DNA of 6,352 nt from Clostridia bacterium (GTDB lineage: Bacteria; Bacillota; Clostridia; Christensenellales; Borkfalkiaceae), in NCBI GenBank assembly GCA_017501125.1, contig JAFVXN010000210.1, forward strand, positions 1 to 6,352, in the 5' to 3' direction. Shown piece after piece: positions 1 to 4,971 of the stretch; position 1 is the stretch's first letter; every line of letters starts with the position of its first letter. The notes beneath the pieces are model-generated. The model saw only the letters and a program-made list of their open reading frames with translations, made no database searches and had not been told where the DNA came from. The translations under genes were made by a program, and so were the position numbers.

Positions 1-168
1 GTAGGGGCAGTTGCCGCCGTCGTCAATATGATTTGTTTTGCGACCTCCCAAATAATTTTGTTTTCGGTGGTTTTACTGCTTTTCTCGATTGCGGGACAGG
101 TGGTAGATATTATAGCGAAGAAAAAAATAGAAAAATTATTTGAAAGCGATTGCGCAATTGATGGATAA
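1..168 (+). CDS. C-terminal fragment of an unidentified membrane protein
   Basis: The reading frame is open from the first base and stops with TAA at 166-168, giving 55 visible residues. The start lies outside the window. The fragment is strongly hydrophobic for about its first 37 residues (segments around VGAVAAVV and ILFSVVLLLFSIAG). It then turns basic (AKKKIEKLF) and ends in a short polar tail, which is typical of a last transmembrane helix followed by a cytoplasmic tail. The string SIAGQVVDIIAKKK faintly recalls the GQxGDL...K region of phosphatidate cytidylyltransferase, but the roughly 40 residues that should follow in that family are absent, so I do not name it. It converges on the rpsR operon, and a hairpin terminator follows at 212-245. 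That this is a real gene end rests on the open frame, the hydrophobic pattern and the terminator. Confidence 0.6.
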   Translation, partial: VGAVAAVVNMICFATSQIILFSVVLLLFSIAGQVVDIIAKKKIEKLFESDCAIDG

Positions 169-211
169 AATATAGCCCAAATTATGCGTTCTGCATTTTG
201 CATTATACACC

Positions 212-245
212 AAAGAAGCGCAGTATCAAAGTACTGCGCTTCTTT
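212..245 (+). terminator. Hairpin terminator after the membrane protein gene
   Basis: A perfect 14-bp inverted repeat (AAAGAAGCGCAGTA, 212-225, and its complement at 232-245) encloses the 6-nt loop TCAAAG. The 3' arm ends in CTTCTTT and runs into an AT-rich stretch, so the uridine tract is partly inside the stem. It lies 43 nt after the stop of the upstream membrane protein gene, in a convergent intergenic region. The 5' arm begins AAAGAAG, so the structure could also act on the opposite strand as a backup terminator for the rpsF operon. The U-tract is imperfect, so efficiency is uncertain. Confidence 0.65.
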
Positions 246-277
246 AATATTTGCCGAAACTTTTCCGTTAGGGGGAA

Positions 278-349
278 ACATCACCCCGCCTTTAGACGGA
301 TATCGCTTTGCGAAAAGCAAAATATCACTTGTCACAAGGCAAATATCAC
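278..349. repeat. Four ATATCRC-like units at 21-22 bp spacing with short inverted repeats between
   Basis: A heptamer close to ATATCRC occurs at 278-284 (ACATCAC), 300-306 (ATATCGC), 322-328 (ATATCAC) and 343-349 (ATATCAC), with start-to-start distances of 22, 22 and 21 bp. The intervals hold small inverted repeats: CCG...CGG near 286-299, GCTTT-GCGA-AAAGC at 305-318, and CTTG-TCA-CAAG at 328-338. No reading frame accounts for this. The array sits between two terminators, in untranslated DNA at the 3' ends of two convergent transcripts. The function is unknown. It could be a remnant of an interspersed palindromic repeat family or a protein-binding array. The periodicity is directly visible; the grouping into one element is my interpretation. 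Confidence 0.5.
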
Positions 350-350
350 T

Positions 351-381
351 AAAAACCCACCCGAGATTCGGGTGGTTTTTT
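351..381 (-). terminator. Rho-independent terminator of the rpsF-ssb-rpsR operon, probably bidirectional
   Basis: On the minus strand the stem CCACCCGA (375-368) pairs with TCGGGTGG (364-357) across the 3-nt loop ATC, followed by GTTTTT, which is a classical intrinsic terminator. It begins 15 nt after the rpsR stop codon. On the + strand the same stem is followed by six T residues (376-381), so it should also stop transcription arriving from the upstream convergent gene. Confidence 0.88.
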
Positions 382-390
382 GTGGTTTAA

Positions 391-639
391 TTATTCGCCT
401 TTGAAGGGAAGAAGGGCTGCGATTCTTGCACGTTTGATGGCGGTAGCCAACTTTCTTTGGTGTGCAGCGCAGGTGCCGCTCATTCTGCGGGGGATAATTT
501 TGCCGCCTTCGGTGATGAATTTCTTAAGACGGTTTACGTCCTTGTAATCGATGGCGTCTACTTTATCTTGGCAGAAAGCGCATACCTTTTTACGGGGCAT
601 CTTCTTGAAAACCTTTTTTACGGGTGCTTTTTCTTCCAT
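391..639 (-). CDS. rpsR: 30S ribosomal protein bS18, zinc-ligand (C+) form
   Basis: This 82-residue protein is bS18, which sits on the platform of the 30S subunit as a heterodimer with bS6 and contacts 16S rRNA helices 22-23. Family motifs visible are IDYKDVNRLKKFI (30-42), GKIIPRRMSGTCAAHQR (46-62) and the C-terminal AIKRARIAALLPF. The lysine-rich N-terminal extension and the length are normal. Residues C20 and C23 (CAFC) together with C57 and H60 (CAAH) form the potential metal-binding set of the C+ version, which is lost in the B. subtilis-type C- protein. It is the third gene of the rpsF-ssb-rpsR operon, 35 nt after ssb. The start at 639 is supported by AAGGAGTT (653-646) at good spacing. 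Zinc binding is inferred from the residues. Confidence 0.97.
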   Translation of the reverse strand: MEEKAPVKKVFKKMPRKKVCAFCQDKVDAIDYKDVNRLKKFITEGGKIIPRRMSGTCAAHQRKLATAIKRARIAALLPFKGE

Positions 640-674
640 AATATTAACTCCTTATATTGATGTGGGTCATTCTA

Positions 675-1085
675 TTAGAAGGGGATGTCGCTGTCGTCGT
701 CCATAGCCTGCAATACGGGCTTTTTCTTGGGCGCAGCGGCGCGAGGCATATCCATATCGTCCTCACCCGTCTTCGGCGTCAAGAATTCGACGTCTTGGAC
801 GATGATATCGACGGCGTTACGTTTTACGCCTTGGTTATCCTCGTAGTTGCGAAGCTGAATACTACCGGTGACGGCAACCTTGTTGCCTTTCTTGCAGAAA
901 CGTTGTATGGTCTCCGCCTGACCGCGCCAAGCGGTGCAGTTGAAGAAATCGGTCTGACGTTCGCCGTCTTGACCTGCATAGTTTCTGTTGACTGCGATAG
1001 CGAAGTGGCATACCGCAACGCCAGAGGCGGTTTCGGTAAGTTCAGGATCGCGGGTTAAGTTGCCAATTAAAAATACTTTATTCAT
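675..1085 (-). CDS. ssb: Single-stranded DNA-binding protein
   Basis: This 136-residue bacterial SSB coats single-stranded DNA during replication, repair and recombination, and acts as a tetramer. The OB-fold domain covers about residues 1-105, starting with MNKVFLIGNLTRDPEL. The internal motifs FNCTAWRGQAETIQRFCKKG and VTGSIQLRNYEDNQG are typical. A short Pro/Ala/Lys linker then leads to the acidic tip MDDDSDIPF, the conserved docking peptide for partners such as RecO, PriA and RecG-type proteins. The linker is brief (about 20 residues), so the protein is at the short end for the family. The start at 1085 is preceded by AGGAAAA (1097-1091) and lies 13 nt after the rpsF stop. The position between rpsF and rpsR is the usual Firmicutes arrangement. 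Confidence 0.97.
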   Translation of the reverse strand: MNKVFLIGNLTRDPELTETASGVAVCHFAIAVNRNYAGQDGERQTDFFNCTAWRGQAETIQRFCKKGNKVAVTGSIQLRNYEDNQGVKRNAVDIIVQDVEFLTPKTGEDDMDMPRAAAPKKKPVLQAMDDDSDIPF

Positions 1086-1098
1086 AATCGTTTTCCTA

Positions 1099-1380
1099 TT
1101 AAAGTTTCGTAATCATACGTCTAACAAGTTCGCTGTCGATGCCTGCAACACGTTCAAGTTCGGTCAAAGCATTAGCGTCGGCTTCAAAAGTCATGAGCAC
1201 GTAATACGCTTCGGTTTTGTAGTTGATAGGATAAGCGGTCTTTTTCGTACCGATTTTCTCCGTGGAAACTACAACGCCACCTGCGTTTTTAACGATGTCT
1301 TCATACTTAGCCACTTCCGCTGCTTTCACTTCTTCCGAGGAATCGTTGTTGAGCAAATAGAGCATTTCGTACTTAGCCAT
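1099..1380 (-). CDS. rpsF: 30S ribosomal protein bS6
   Basis: This 93-residue protein is bS6, the partner of bS18 on the 30S platform. It begins MAKYEMLYLLN, the family's first beta strand. It continues with the helix containing YEDIVKNAGG, the segment TEKIGTKKTAYPINYKTEAYYVLMTFEA, and ALTELERVAGIDSELVRRMITKL. The length and ferredoxin-like beta-alpha-beta order match the family. The start at 1380 is chosen over an in-frame ATG at 1428 because AGGAGG (1396-1391) lies 10 nt upstream of it and homology begins exactly there; the upstream 16 residues would fall in the structured leader. It is the first gene of the rpsF-ssb-rpsR operon. bS6 with bS18 commonly represses its own operon by binding the leader, and the leader here has suitable features. 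Confidence 0.96.
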   Translation of the reverse strand: MAKYEMLYLLNNDSSEEVKAAEVAKYEDIVKNAGGVVVSTEKIGTKKTAYPINYKTEAYYVLMTFEADANALTELERVAGIDSELVRRMITKL

Positions 1381-1459
1381 ATTCGTTTTACCTCCTGGTC
1401 TTATTCGGCATACTATCTCAGTATGCAAGGTTTAGGATGCGGACGCCTACCGCCGCATA
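1381..1459 (-). promoter_or_regulatory. Structured 5' leader of rpsF, candidate bS6:bS18 autoregulatory element
   Basis: The predicted transcript starts near 1458 and has about 78 nt before the rpsF ATG. Two hairpins are visible in the minus-strand RNA. The first is ATGCGG/CCGCAT (1458-1453 with 1442-1437), with a 10-nt loop containing GGTAGG, right at the 5' end. The second is GCATACT/AGTATGC (1426-1420 with 1414-1408), with loop GAGAT, whose 3' arm runs straight into CCG (1408-1406). A hairpin beside an unpaired CCG, resembling the bS6:bS18 site in 16S rRNA, is the described hallmark of rpsF leaders. The AGGAGG ribosome-binding site follows within 10 nt, and a TCCT upstream could pair with it. 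Assignment to the known leader family is by motif resemblance only. Confidence 0.6.
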
Positions 1460-1464
1460 GTGGT

Positions 1465-1493
1465 ATTATAACCCATTTTTTTATATTAGTCAA
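1465..1493 (-). promoter_or_regulatory. Sigma-A promoter of rpsF-ssb-rpsR
   Basis: On the minus strand TTGACT (1493-1488) and a perfect TATAAT (1470-1465) are separated by exactly 17 bp. Transcription should start near 1458. The promoter lies between the terminator of the upstream 611-residue gene and the rpsF leader, so the ribosomal operon is an independent unit. The near-consensus sequence fits high expression. Confidence 0.9.
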
Positions 1494-1534
1494 TCGTTTT
1501 TCTATAAGAAAAGAAAAATTATTGTGCGCTGAAA

Positions 1535-1567
1535 TAAGAAAACCGAGCGGCGTTTTTGCCGCTCGGT
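1535..1567 (-). terminator. Rho-independent terminator of the 611-residue protein gene
   Basis: On the minus strand a perfect 10-bp stem, ACCGAGCGGC (1567-1558) with GCCGCTCGGT (1551-1542), closes a loop of AAAAAC and is followed by TTTCTTATTT. It begins only 6 nt after the stop codon at 1574. It isolates this gene from the rpsF promoter just downstream. Confidence 0.92.
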
Positions 1568-1573
1568 GGTTGA

Positions 1574-3409
1574 TTATTCGCTTTCTGCGACGATGGTCAA
1601 CAGGTCTTGTATCGACAATTCGCCAAGGGTGCTCTGGGTGCAACTGCTATCGACTAGCGTCTTCATCAGCATCGAGATGCTTTGCCCCATAATCGTCGAT
1701 TGCGAGGTGTCGACGTTGGTAAGATTCAGCACGCCGTCCGCTTTCAGGTCGGCAAGGGTCGCCGTCTTAATCGTGGTGGACAGGTTGTTGATGAGGGAAT
1801 CGAAATCGTTGAAGGTGTAGTCGTCTGCGTCCATTACGCCGTTGGGATCCGTCAACATATATTTCCACGTGCCCGTCAAGGTGGTCGTACCAGGTTGGTA
1901 TACCTTGTCGGAGAATACGTCCACGACCTTTAAGTCGTTCATGGCGGATTCGATGTTGGAGATAGGGGTGTTGGCAAGATGCTTTAAGAAACGGTGCGCT
2001 TCGACGTGATTCCCGAGTACCTCTTTGATCGTGAGACCATTGATGGCGTTTTCGAGATTGCCGATTTCCTCGTTGCGGAGCAGGTACATAATCGAGGTGG
2101 GGTCGTTGGGGATAGCGATGACTTCACCGAGTTTTAAGGTGTTGATGTTGGCAGCGTTGATGTCGCCCACCTTCCAGCCCTTGTTTGCGATAGTATACAT
2201 CAAGGGGTTAGTTGCCTGATCGACGGAACCCACGATATCGGCGATTCTCATCGTCATAATGATATCGGTGTCGATTCCGTCTTGCATAATCTTATCCACG
2301 GTGATACCGCGGCGTCTTTGCACGACGGCGTTGGCAGGGGTGAAAGGCCCGTCAGCGGGAAAACGGTGCACGTTGTACGCGCCAGCCGTGGATTGCAGGA
2401 ATTCTACGATTTCCCCGTTGCCGTCTACGACGACATAGTCGTAACCGTTTTGACCCGTGACGATGGCGTAGCCCGTTTGCGTATTGTACCACGCTTGCGC
2501 CGCGTTGTTATAGGTATAGGTAATACCGCTTTCGGTGTCCGTGAAGACGTTGCTCTCAAAGGTGTACGTTCTCGGTTTCATCACGACTTCGCCGCCGACC
2601 ACGTCGTAGTCTACGCCTTCTTCTCCGTAGAGGATTGCGCGCATAAGCGGTTCGTCCTGTTGCGCGCCGCCTGCGGCTTCCATAAAGGCAGCCAAGGAGA
2701 GGTGAGAGAGCAATTCGCTGAGTTTATCTTCTTCCATAAAATCGCCCACGACGACGGGTCTGTTGTTGCCGAGCATAACGATTTCATTGCCGCCTGCAGT
2801 CGTTTTTTGGACGTATTCGTAATTTTCTTCGCCGTAGGCGAACATCAGTATCAATCCACTGACTTCGCTACCAGAGAAGGACGAAATTGCCTTGCCGATC
2901 TCCATGCCGTTGATGGCTTCGCCGATAAAGTCGCCCAATTCGCTAAAAGGGGTGGATAGCAATTCCTGTGAAGAAACGGTGACGCCGTACGACTCGAAGA
3001 AAGGCAAGAGATTGTCTTCCACCGTCGTGCGAACCATGGGCGTAAATCTTTCCAACGAGGATAAGCACAGGGTGCCGTCTTGCGCCTCTTGCGCAAGGGA
3101 AGCGACCTGCTGTACCGCGCCGATGACGGTATTGCTTGCGAGTTCGTCCGTGATAAATTGCGAGTAGTCGATTTCTTGTCCCGTAATCGTCTCTACGGTG
3201 TCGACGCTGTCTTTGAGGGTCGCGCCGTTGAGCAAGTAATATCCTGCCCCGAAAAGTCCGCCGAGGGTGGATACGACGCCTAAGCTAAAACCGCCGATAA
3301 TCGAGAAGATTATCCCTGCGACGACTTTGCCTTTAATCGATTTCTTCTCGTCTTTTTTCTCGCCTTTCTTTTGAGGGGAGGGTTGTTTCTTTGTTTGTTC
3401 GTTTGCCAT
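1574..3409 (-). CDS. Signal-anchored extracytoplasmic protein with degenerate 32-38 residue repeats, function unknown
   Basis: The product has 611 residues. I do not recognise a named function. Residues 1-27 are very Lys/Gln-rich (cytoplasmic by the positive-inside rule). Residues 28-60 are a Gly-rich hydrophobic segment (VVAGIIFSIIGGFSLGVV...), a signal anchor that would place the remaining 550 residues outside the membrane. There is no LPXTG or cell-wall domain. The exported part is built from recurring units starting with a motif like LxIxDVL: MEIGKAI (169), LSLAAFM (237), MRIADIV (387), LKLGEVI (425), LTIKEVL (459), LKVVDVF (493), ATLADLK (550) and LSIQDLL (598). The best pair, 449-467 and 483-501 (IGNLENAIN and ISNIESAMN), is 34 residues apart. 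Residues about 267-365 are a Tyr/Asn/Gly-rich, beta-type insert. The start at 3409 is preferred to an in-frame ATG at 3454 because GAGGTG (3420-3415) lies just upstream. The gene is monocistronic, with its own promoter and terminator. Confidence 0.85.
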   Translation of the reverse strand: MANEQTKKQPSPQKKGEKKDEKKSIKGKVVAGIIFSIIGGFSLGVVSTLGGLFGAGYYLLNGATLKDSVDTVETITGQEIDYSQFITDELASNTVIGAVQQVASLAQEAQDGTLCLSSLERFTPMVRTTVEDNLLPFFESYGVTVSSQELLSTPFSELGDFIGEAINGMEIGKAISSFSGSEVSGLILMFAYGEENYEYVQKTTAGGNEIVMLGNNRPVVVGDFMEEDKLSELLSHLSLAAFMEAAGGAQQDEPLMRAILYGEEGVDYDVVGGEVVMKPRTYTFESNVFTDTESGITYTYNNAAQAWYNTQTGYAIVTGQNGYDYVVVDGNGEIVEFLQSTAGAYNVHRFPADGPFTPANAVVQRRRGITVDKIMQDGIDTDIIMTMRIADIVGSVDQATNPLMYTIANKGWKVGDINAANINTLKLGEVIAIPNDPTSIMYLLRNEEIGNLENAINGLTIKEVLGNHVEAHRFLKHLANTPISNIESAMNDLKVVDVFSDKVYQPGTTTLTGTWKYMLTDPNGVMDADDYTFNDFDSLINNLSTTIKTATLADLKADGVLNLTNVDTSQSTIMGQSISMLMKTLVDSSCTQSTLGELSIQDLLTIVAESE

Positions 3410-3496
3410 AAAAGCACCTCGCGATAACGTCCCGATTTTTAGTTGCCTTTGCATAAGGCGCGCGCAAAGACGACCAAAGACGCTATTCTATAATAC

Positions 3497-3525
3497 ATTA
3501 TATCGCAGTATTAGAGAAATTGCAA
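3497..3525 (-). promoter_or_regulatory. Sigma-A promoter of the 611-residue protein gene
   Basis: On the minus strand TTGCAA (3525-3520) and TATAAT (3502-3497) are 17 bp apart. The predicted start is near 3490, giving an untranslated leader of about 80 nt. That leader can form a CTTTGC/GCAAAG hairpin (3469-3464 with 3452-3447). The promoter is divergent from the recX promoter, with the two -35 boxes 33 bp apart. Confidence 0.8.
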
Positions 3526-3557
3526 GGAGTTTTGCAAAAAACGCCACAATTTTGTGG
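3520..3557. promoter_or_regulatory. Inverted repeats between the two divergent -35 boxes, possible operator
   Basis: Two TTGCAA palindromes (3520-3525 and 3532-3537) are set 12 bp apart, the first coinciding with the minus-strand -35 box. The inverted repeat CCACAA-TT-TTGTGG (3544-3557) ends one base before the recX -35 box. The position between divergent promoters is where a shared regulator would bind. The sequences do not match the Gram-positive LexA box (CGAACN4GTTCG type). No regulator is identified, so this is a candidate only. Confidence 0.3.
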
Positions 3558-3558
3558 A

Positions 3559-3587
3559 TTGACAACCGACTTTTTTCGTGGTACAAT
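3559..3587 (+). promoter_or_regulatory. Sigma-A promoter of the recX-birA-nnr operon
   Basis: A consensus TTGACA (3559-3564) and TACAAT (3582-3587) are separated by 17 bp. Transcription should start near 3594, leaving a leader of only about 25 nt that contains the GAGGAG ribosome-binding site at 3603-3608. No other promoter or terminator is evident before the window end, so the three + strand genes are probably one transcript. Confidence 0.88.
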
Positions 3588-3617
3588 AGCATAGAAAAAA
3601 ATGAGGAGTGGCGCTCA

Positions 3618-4247
3618 ATGGGAGTGATAACGTCGATTAGTGCGCAAAGTAAAGACAAAACCCGCTGCAACGTATACGTTGACGGCAAATTTTCCTGTGC
3701 GCTGACCGTGCTCGCCGTCATGCAGCACCGCGTGAAAGTCGGTATGCAGGTGGACGACGCCTTGCTCGCCGCTATCCAACTTGCCAGCGATAAAGACGAG
3801 GCACTCTCTAAGGCGGTCAACTACGTGTCCGCTACCCAAAAGACGAAAAAACAGGTCAGGGATTACTTAAAGAAAAAGGGGTACTTGCCCGTGGTAATCA
3901 ATCACGTGTTGGAGAAGATGACGGATTATCGGTTTTTAGACGACGGCGCGTACGCCACCGCCTATTGCGGTTATGCTTCGAAAAAGAAGGGCAAGCGCCT
4001 TATCCGTATGGAGTTGCGCGCCAAGGGTGTGACGGACGAAGATATGACGGAGGCACTCGATAGCGTCGACGAGGAACAGGAAAAAAAGACGGCGCTGACG
4101 CTGTTGCAAAAGTATATGCGAGGGAAGACGGCGGATAGAGAAACTTTGCAAAAGGGATTTCGTCATCTTTTGTCGAAGGGCTTTGATTACGATACGGCAA
4201 GATCGGCGTTAAGCGACCTTGCGGAACTGGAAGACTGGGAAGGATAG
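3618..4247 (+). CDS. recX: RecX-family regulator of RecA
   Basis: RecX binds RecA filaments and modulates recombinase and co-protease activity. This 209-residue product has the family's helical-repeat signature: TKKQVRDYLKKKGY (76-89), FLDDGAYATAY (106-116) and KGKRLIRMELRAKGV (124-138), then a third helical repeat ending GFDYDTARSAL (188-198). The N-terminal part (VITSISAQSKDKTRCNVYVDGKF) is the beta-rich extension seen in Firmicutes RecX, and the length is typical of those proteins. The start at 3618 is supported by GAGGAG (3603-3608) at 9 nt spacing; an in-frame ATG at 3552 lies upstream of the promoter and is excluded. RecX is often SOS-controlled with recA, but recA is not adjacent here and no LexA box is visible. 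It is the first gene of the operon; birA starts 4 nt after its stop. Confidence 0.93.
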   Translation: MGVITSISAQSKDKTRCNVYVDGKFSCALTVLAVMQHRVKVGMQVDDALLAAIQLASDKDEALSKAVNYVSATQKTKKQVRDYLKKKGYLPVVINHVLEKMTDYRFLDDGAYATAYCGYASKKKGKRLIRMELRAKGVTDEDMTEALDSVDEEQEKKTALTLLQKYMRGKTADRETLQKGFRHLLSKGFDYDTARSALSDLAELEDWEG

Positions 4248-4251
4248 GGGC

Positions 4252-4971
4252 ATGGTAGAGTTGAATCATGAAAAATCGACACCCGTGGTGCGTTTTGACC
4301 GCCTTTCGTCCACGTCCGACTATGCCAAAACGTTGCCTTTGGACGGGCAGGATAGGTGGATTGTGGCGACCTGTCAAGACAAGGGCAGGGGCAGGGAAGG
4401 ACGTAGTTTTTCTTCGCAGGAAGGAGGGGTGTATCTCAGTTGGGTGCACTATCCCGATCAGTTGCTGGCAAGGGACTCTTTTTTGCTGGTCGTTAAGGCG
4501 GCGGTTGCGGTGTGTAAGACGCTGGAAGACTACGGGTTAAAACCCGAGATAAAGTGGCCCAACGACGTGCTCGTCGGCGGCAAAAAAATATGTGGAATCT
4601 TGACGGAAAATCTTCTTCAGGGGGATAGGATAAAGCGGGCGATAATCGGTATAGGGCTCAACGTTAACAACGACCTTGAGGCGGACTTGCGCCCGATTGC
4701 GACCACCCTTTTTCAGTCGACGGGCAAAAGGATACCCGTCGCCGAGGTGGAAGAAAGCCTGATGAACAACCTCCTTGCACCCGTCGCCAAAGAGGCGTAT
4801 TTTGCCCGACTGGGACATTTGGGCGAGGTGGAGATTATCGAAGGGGAGCGTCGTTATGCGGCGATAGCCGAAGGGGTAGACGAAAGCGGTTTGCTCGTGA
4901 TTACGGTAGACGGACGACGCCAAAAAAAGAGCGCGGTGGAGATATCTTTGCGGAGGAAGGAGAAGGTATGA
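4252..4971 (+). CDS. birA: Biotin-protein ligase, class I (no DNA-binding domain)
   Basis: The enzyme activates biotin with ATP to biotinyl-5'-AMP and transfers it to the target lysine of biotin carboxyl carrier proteins. The 239-residue protein starts directly in the catalytic domain. Visible motifs are the adenylate-binding loop GRGREGRSF (45-53), the biotin-binding and catalytic segment KWPNDVLVGGKKICGILTE (101-119), and IGIGLNVN (132-139). The C-terminal 45-50 residues form the small SH3-like domain, ending in SAVEISLR. There is no N-terminal winged-helix domain, so unlike E. coli BirA it should not repress biotin genes itself. The start at 4252 is chosen over 4219 (inside recX) because AAGGA (4240-4244) lies 7 nt upstream and homology begins soon after. 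It overlaps the next gene by 4 nt (ATGA). No biotinylated substrate is encoded in the window. Confidence 0.94.
   Translation: MVELNHEKSTPVVRFDRLSSTSDYAKTLPLDGQDRWIVATCQDKGRGREGRSFSSQEGGVYLSWVHYPDQLLARDSFLLVVKAAVAVCKTLEDYGLKPEIKWPNDVLVGGKKICGILTENLLQGDRIKRAIIGIGLNVNNDLEADLRPIATTLFQSTGKRIPVAEVEESLMNNLLAPVAKEAYFARLGHLGEVEIIEGERRYAAIAEGVDESGLLVITVDGRRQKKSAVEISLRRKEKV

Noticed and set aside
1..168. Phosphatidate cytidylyltransferase (cdsA) C-terminus
   Set aside because: Only a short GQxxD...K resemblance is seen, and the conserved C-terminal segment that follows it in CdsA is missing. The visible 55 residues are not enough for a name.
278..349. A CRISPR-like array
   Set aside because: The repeated unit is only about 7 bp and the intervals about 15 bp, far shorter than CRISPR repeats and spacers, and there are no cas genes in the window.
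1381..1428. An upstream in-frame ATG at 1428 as the rpsF start
   Set aside because: It would add 16 residues with no similarity to bS6, overlap the CCG hairpin, and ignore the AGGAGG site placed for the ATG at 1380.
657..1692. Long + strand open frames opposite ssb and rpsF
   Set aside because: They are fully antisense to well-recognised genes, lack plausible ribosome-binding sites and promoters, and one of them crosses the rpsF promoter and a terminator.
2282..2959. A 225-codon + strand open frame inside the 611-residue gene
   Set aside because: It is antisense to a gene with its own promoter, ribosome-binding site and terminator. The translation is His/Val/Arg-rich with no family features and looks like a by-product of codon bias.
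3540..3618. An SOS (LexA) box upstream of recX
   Set aside because: No GAAC...GTTC-type inverted repeat is present. The palindrome CCACAA-TT-TTGTGG does not match the Gram-positive LexA consensus.
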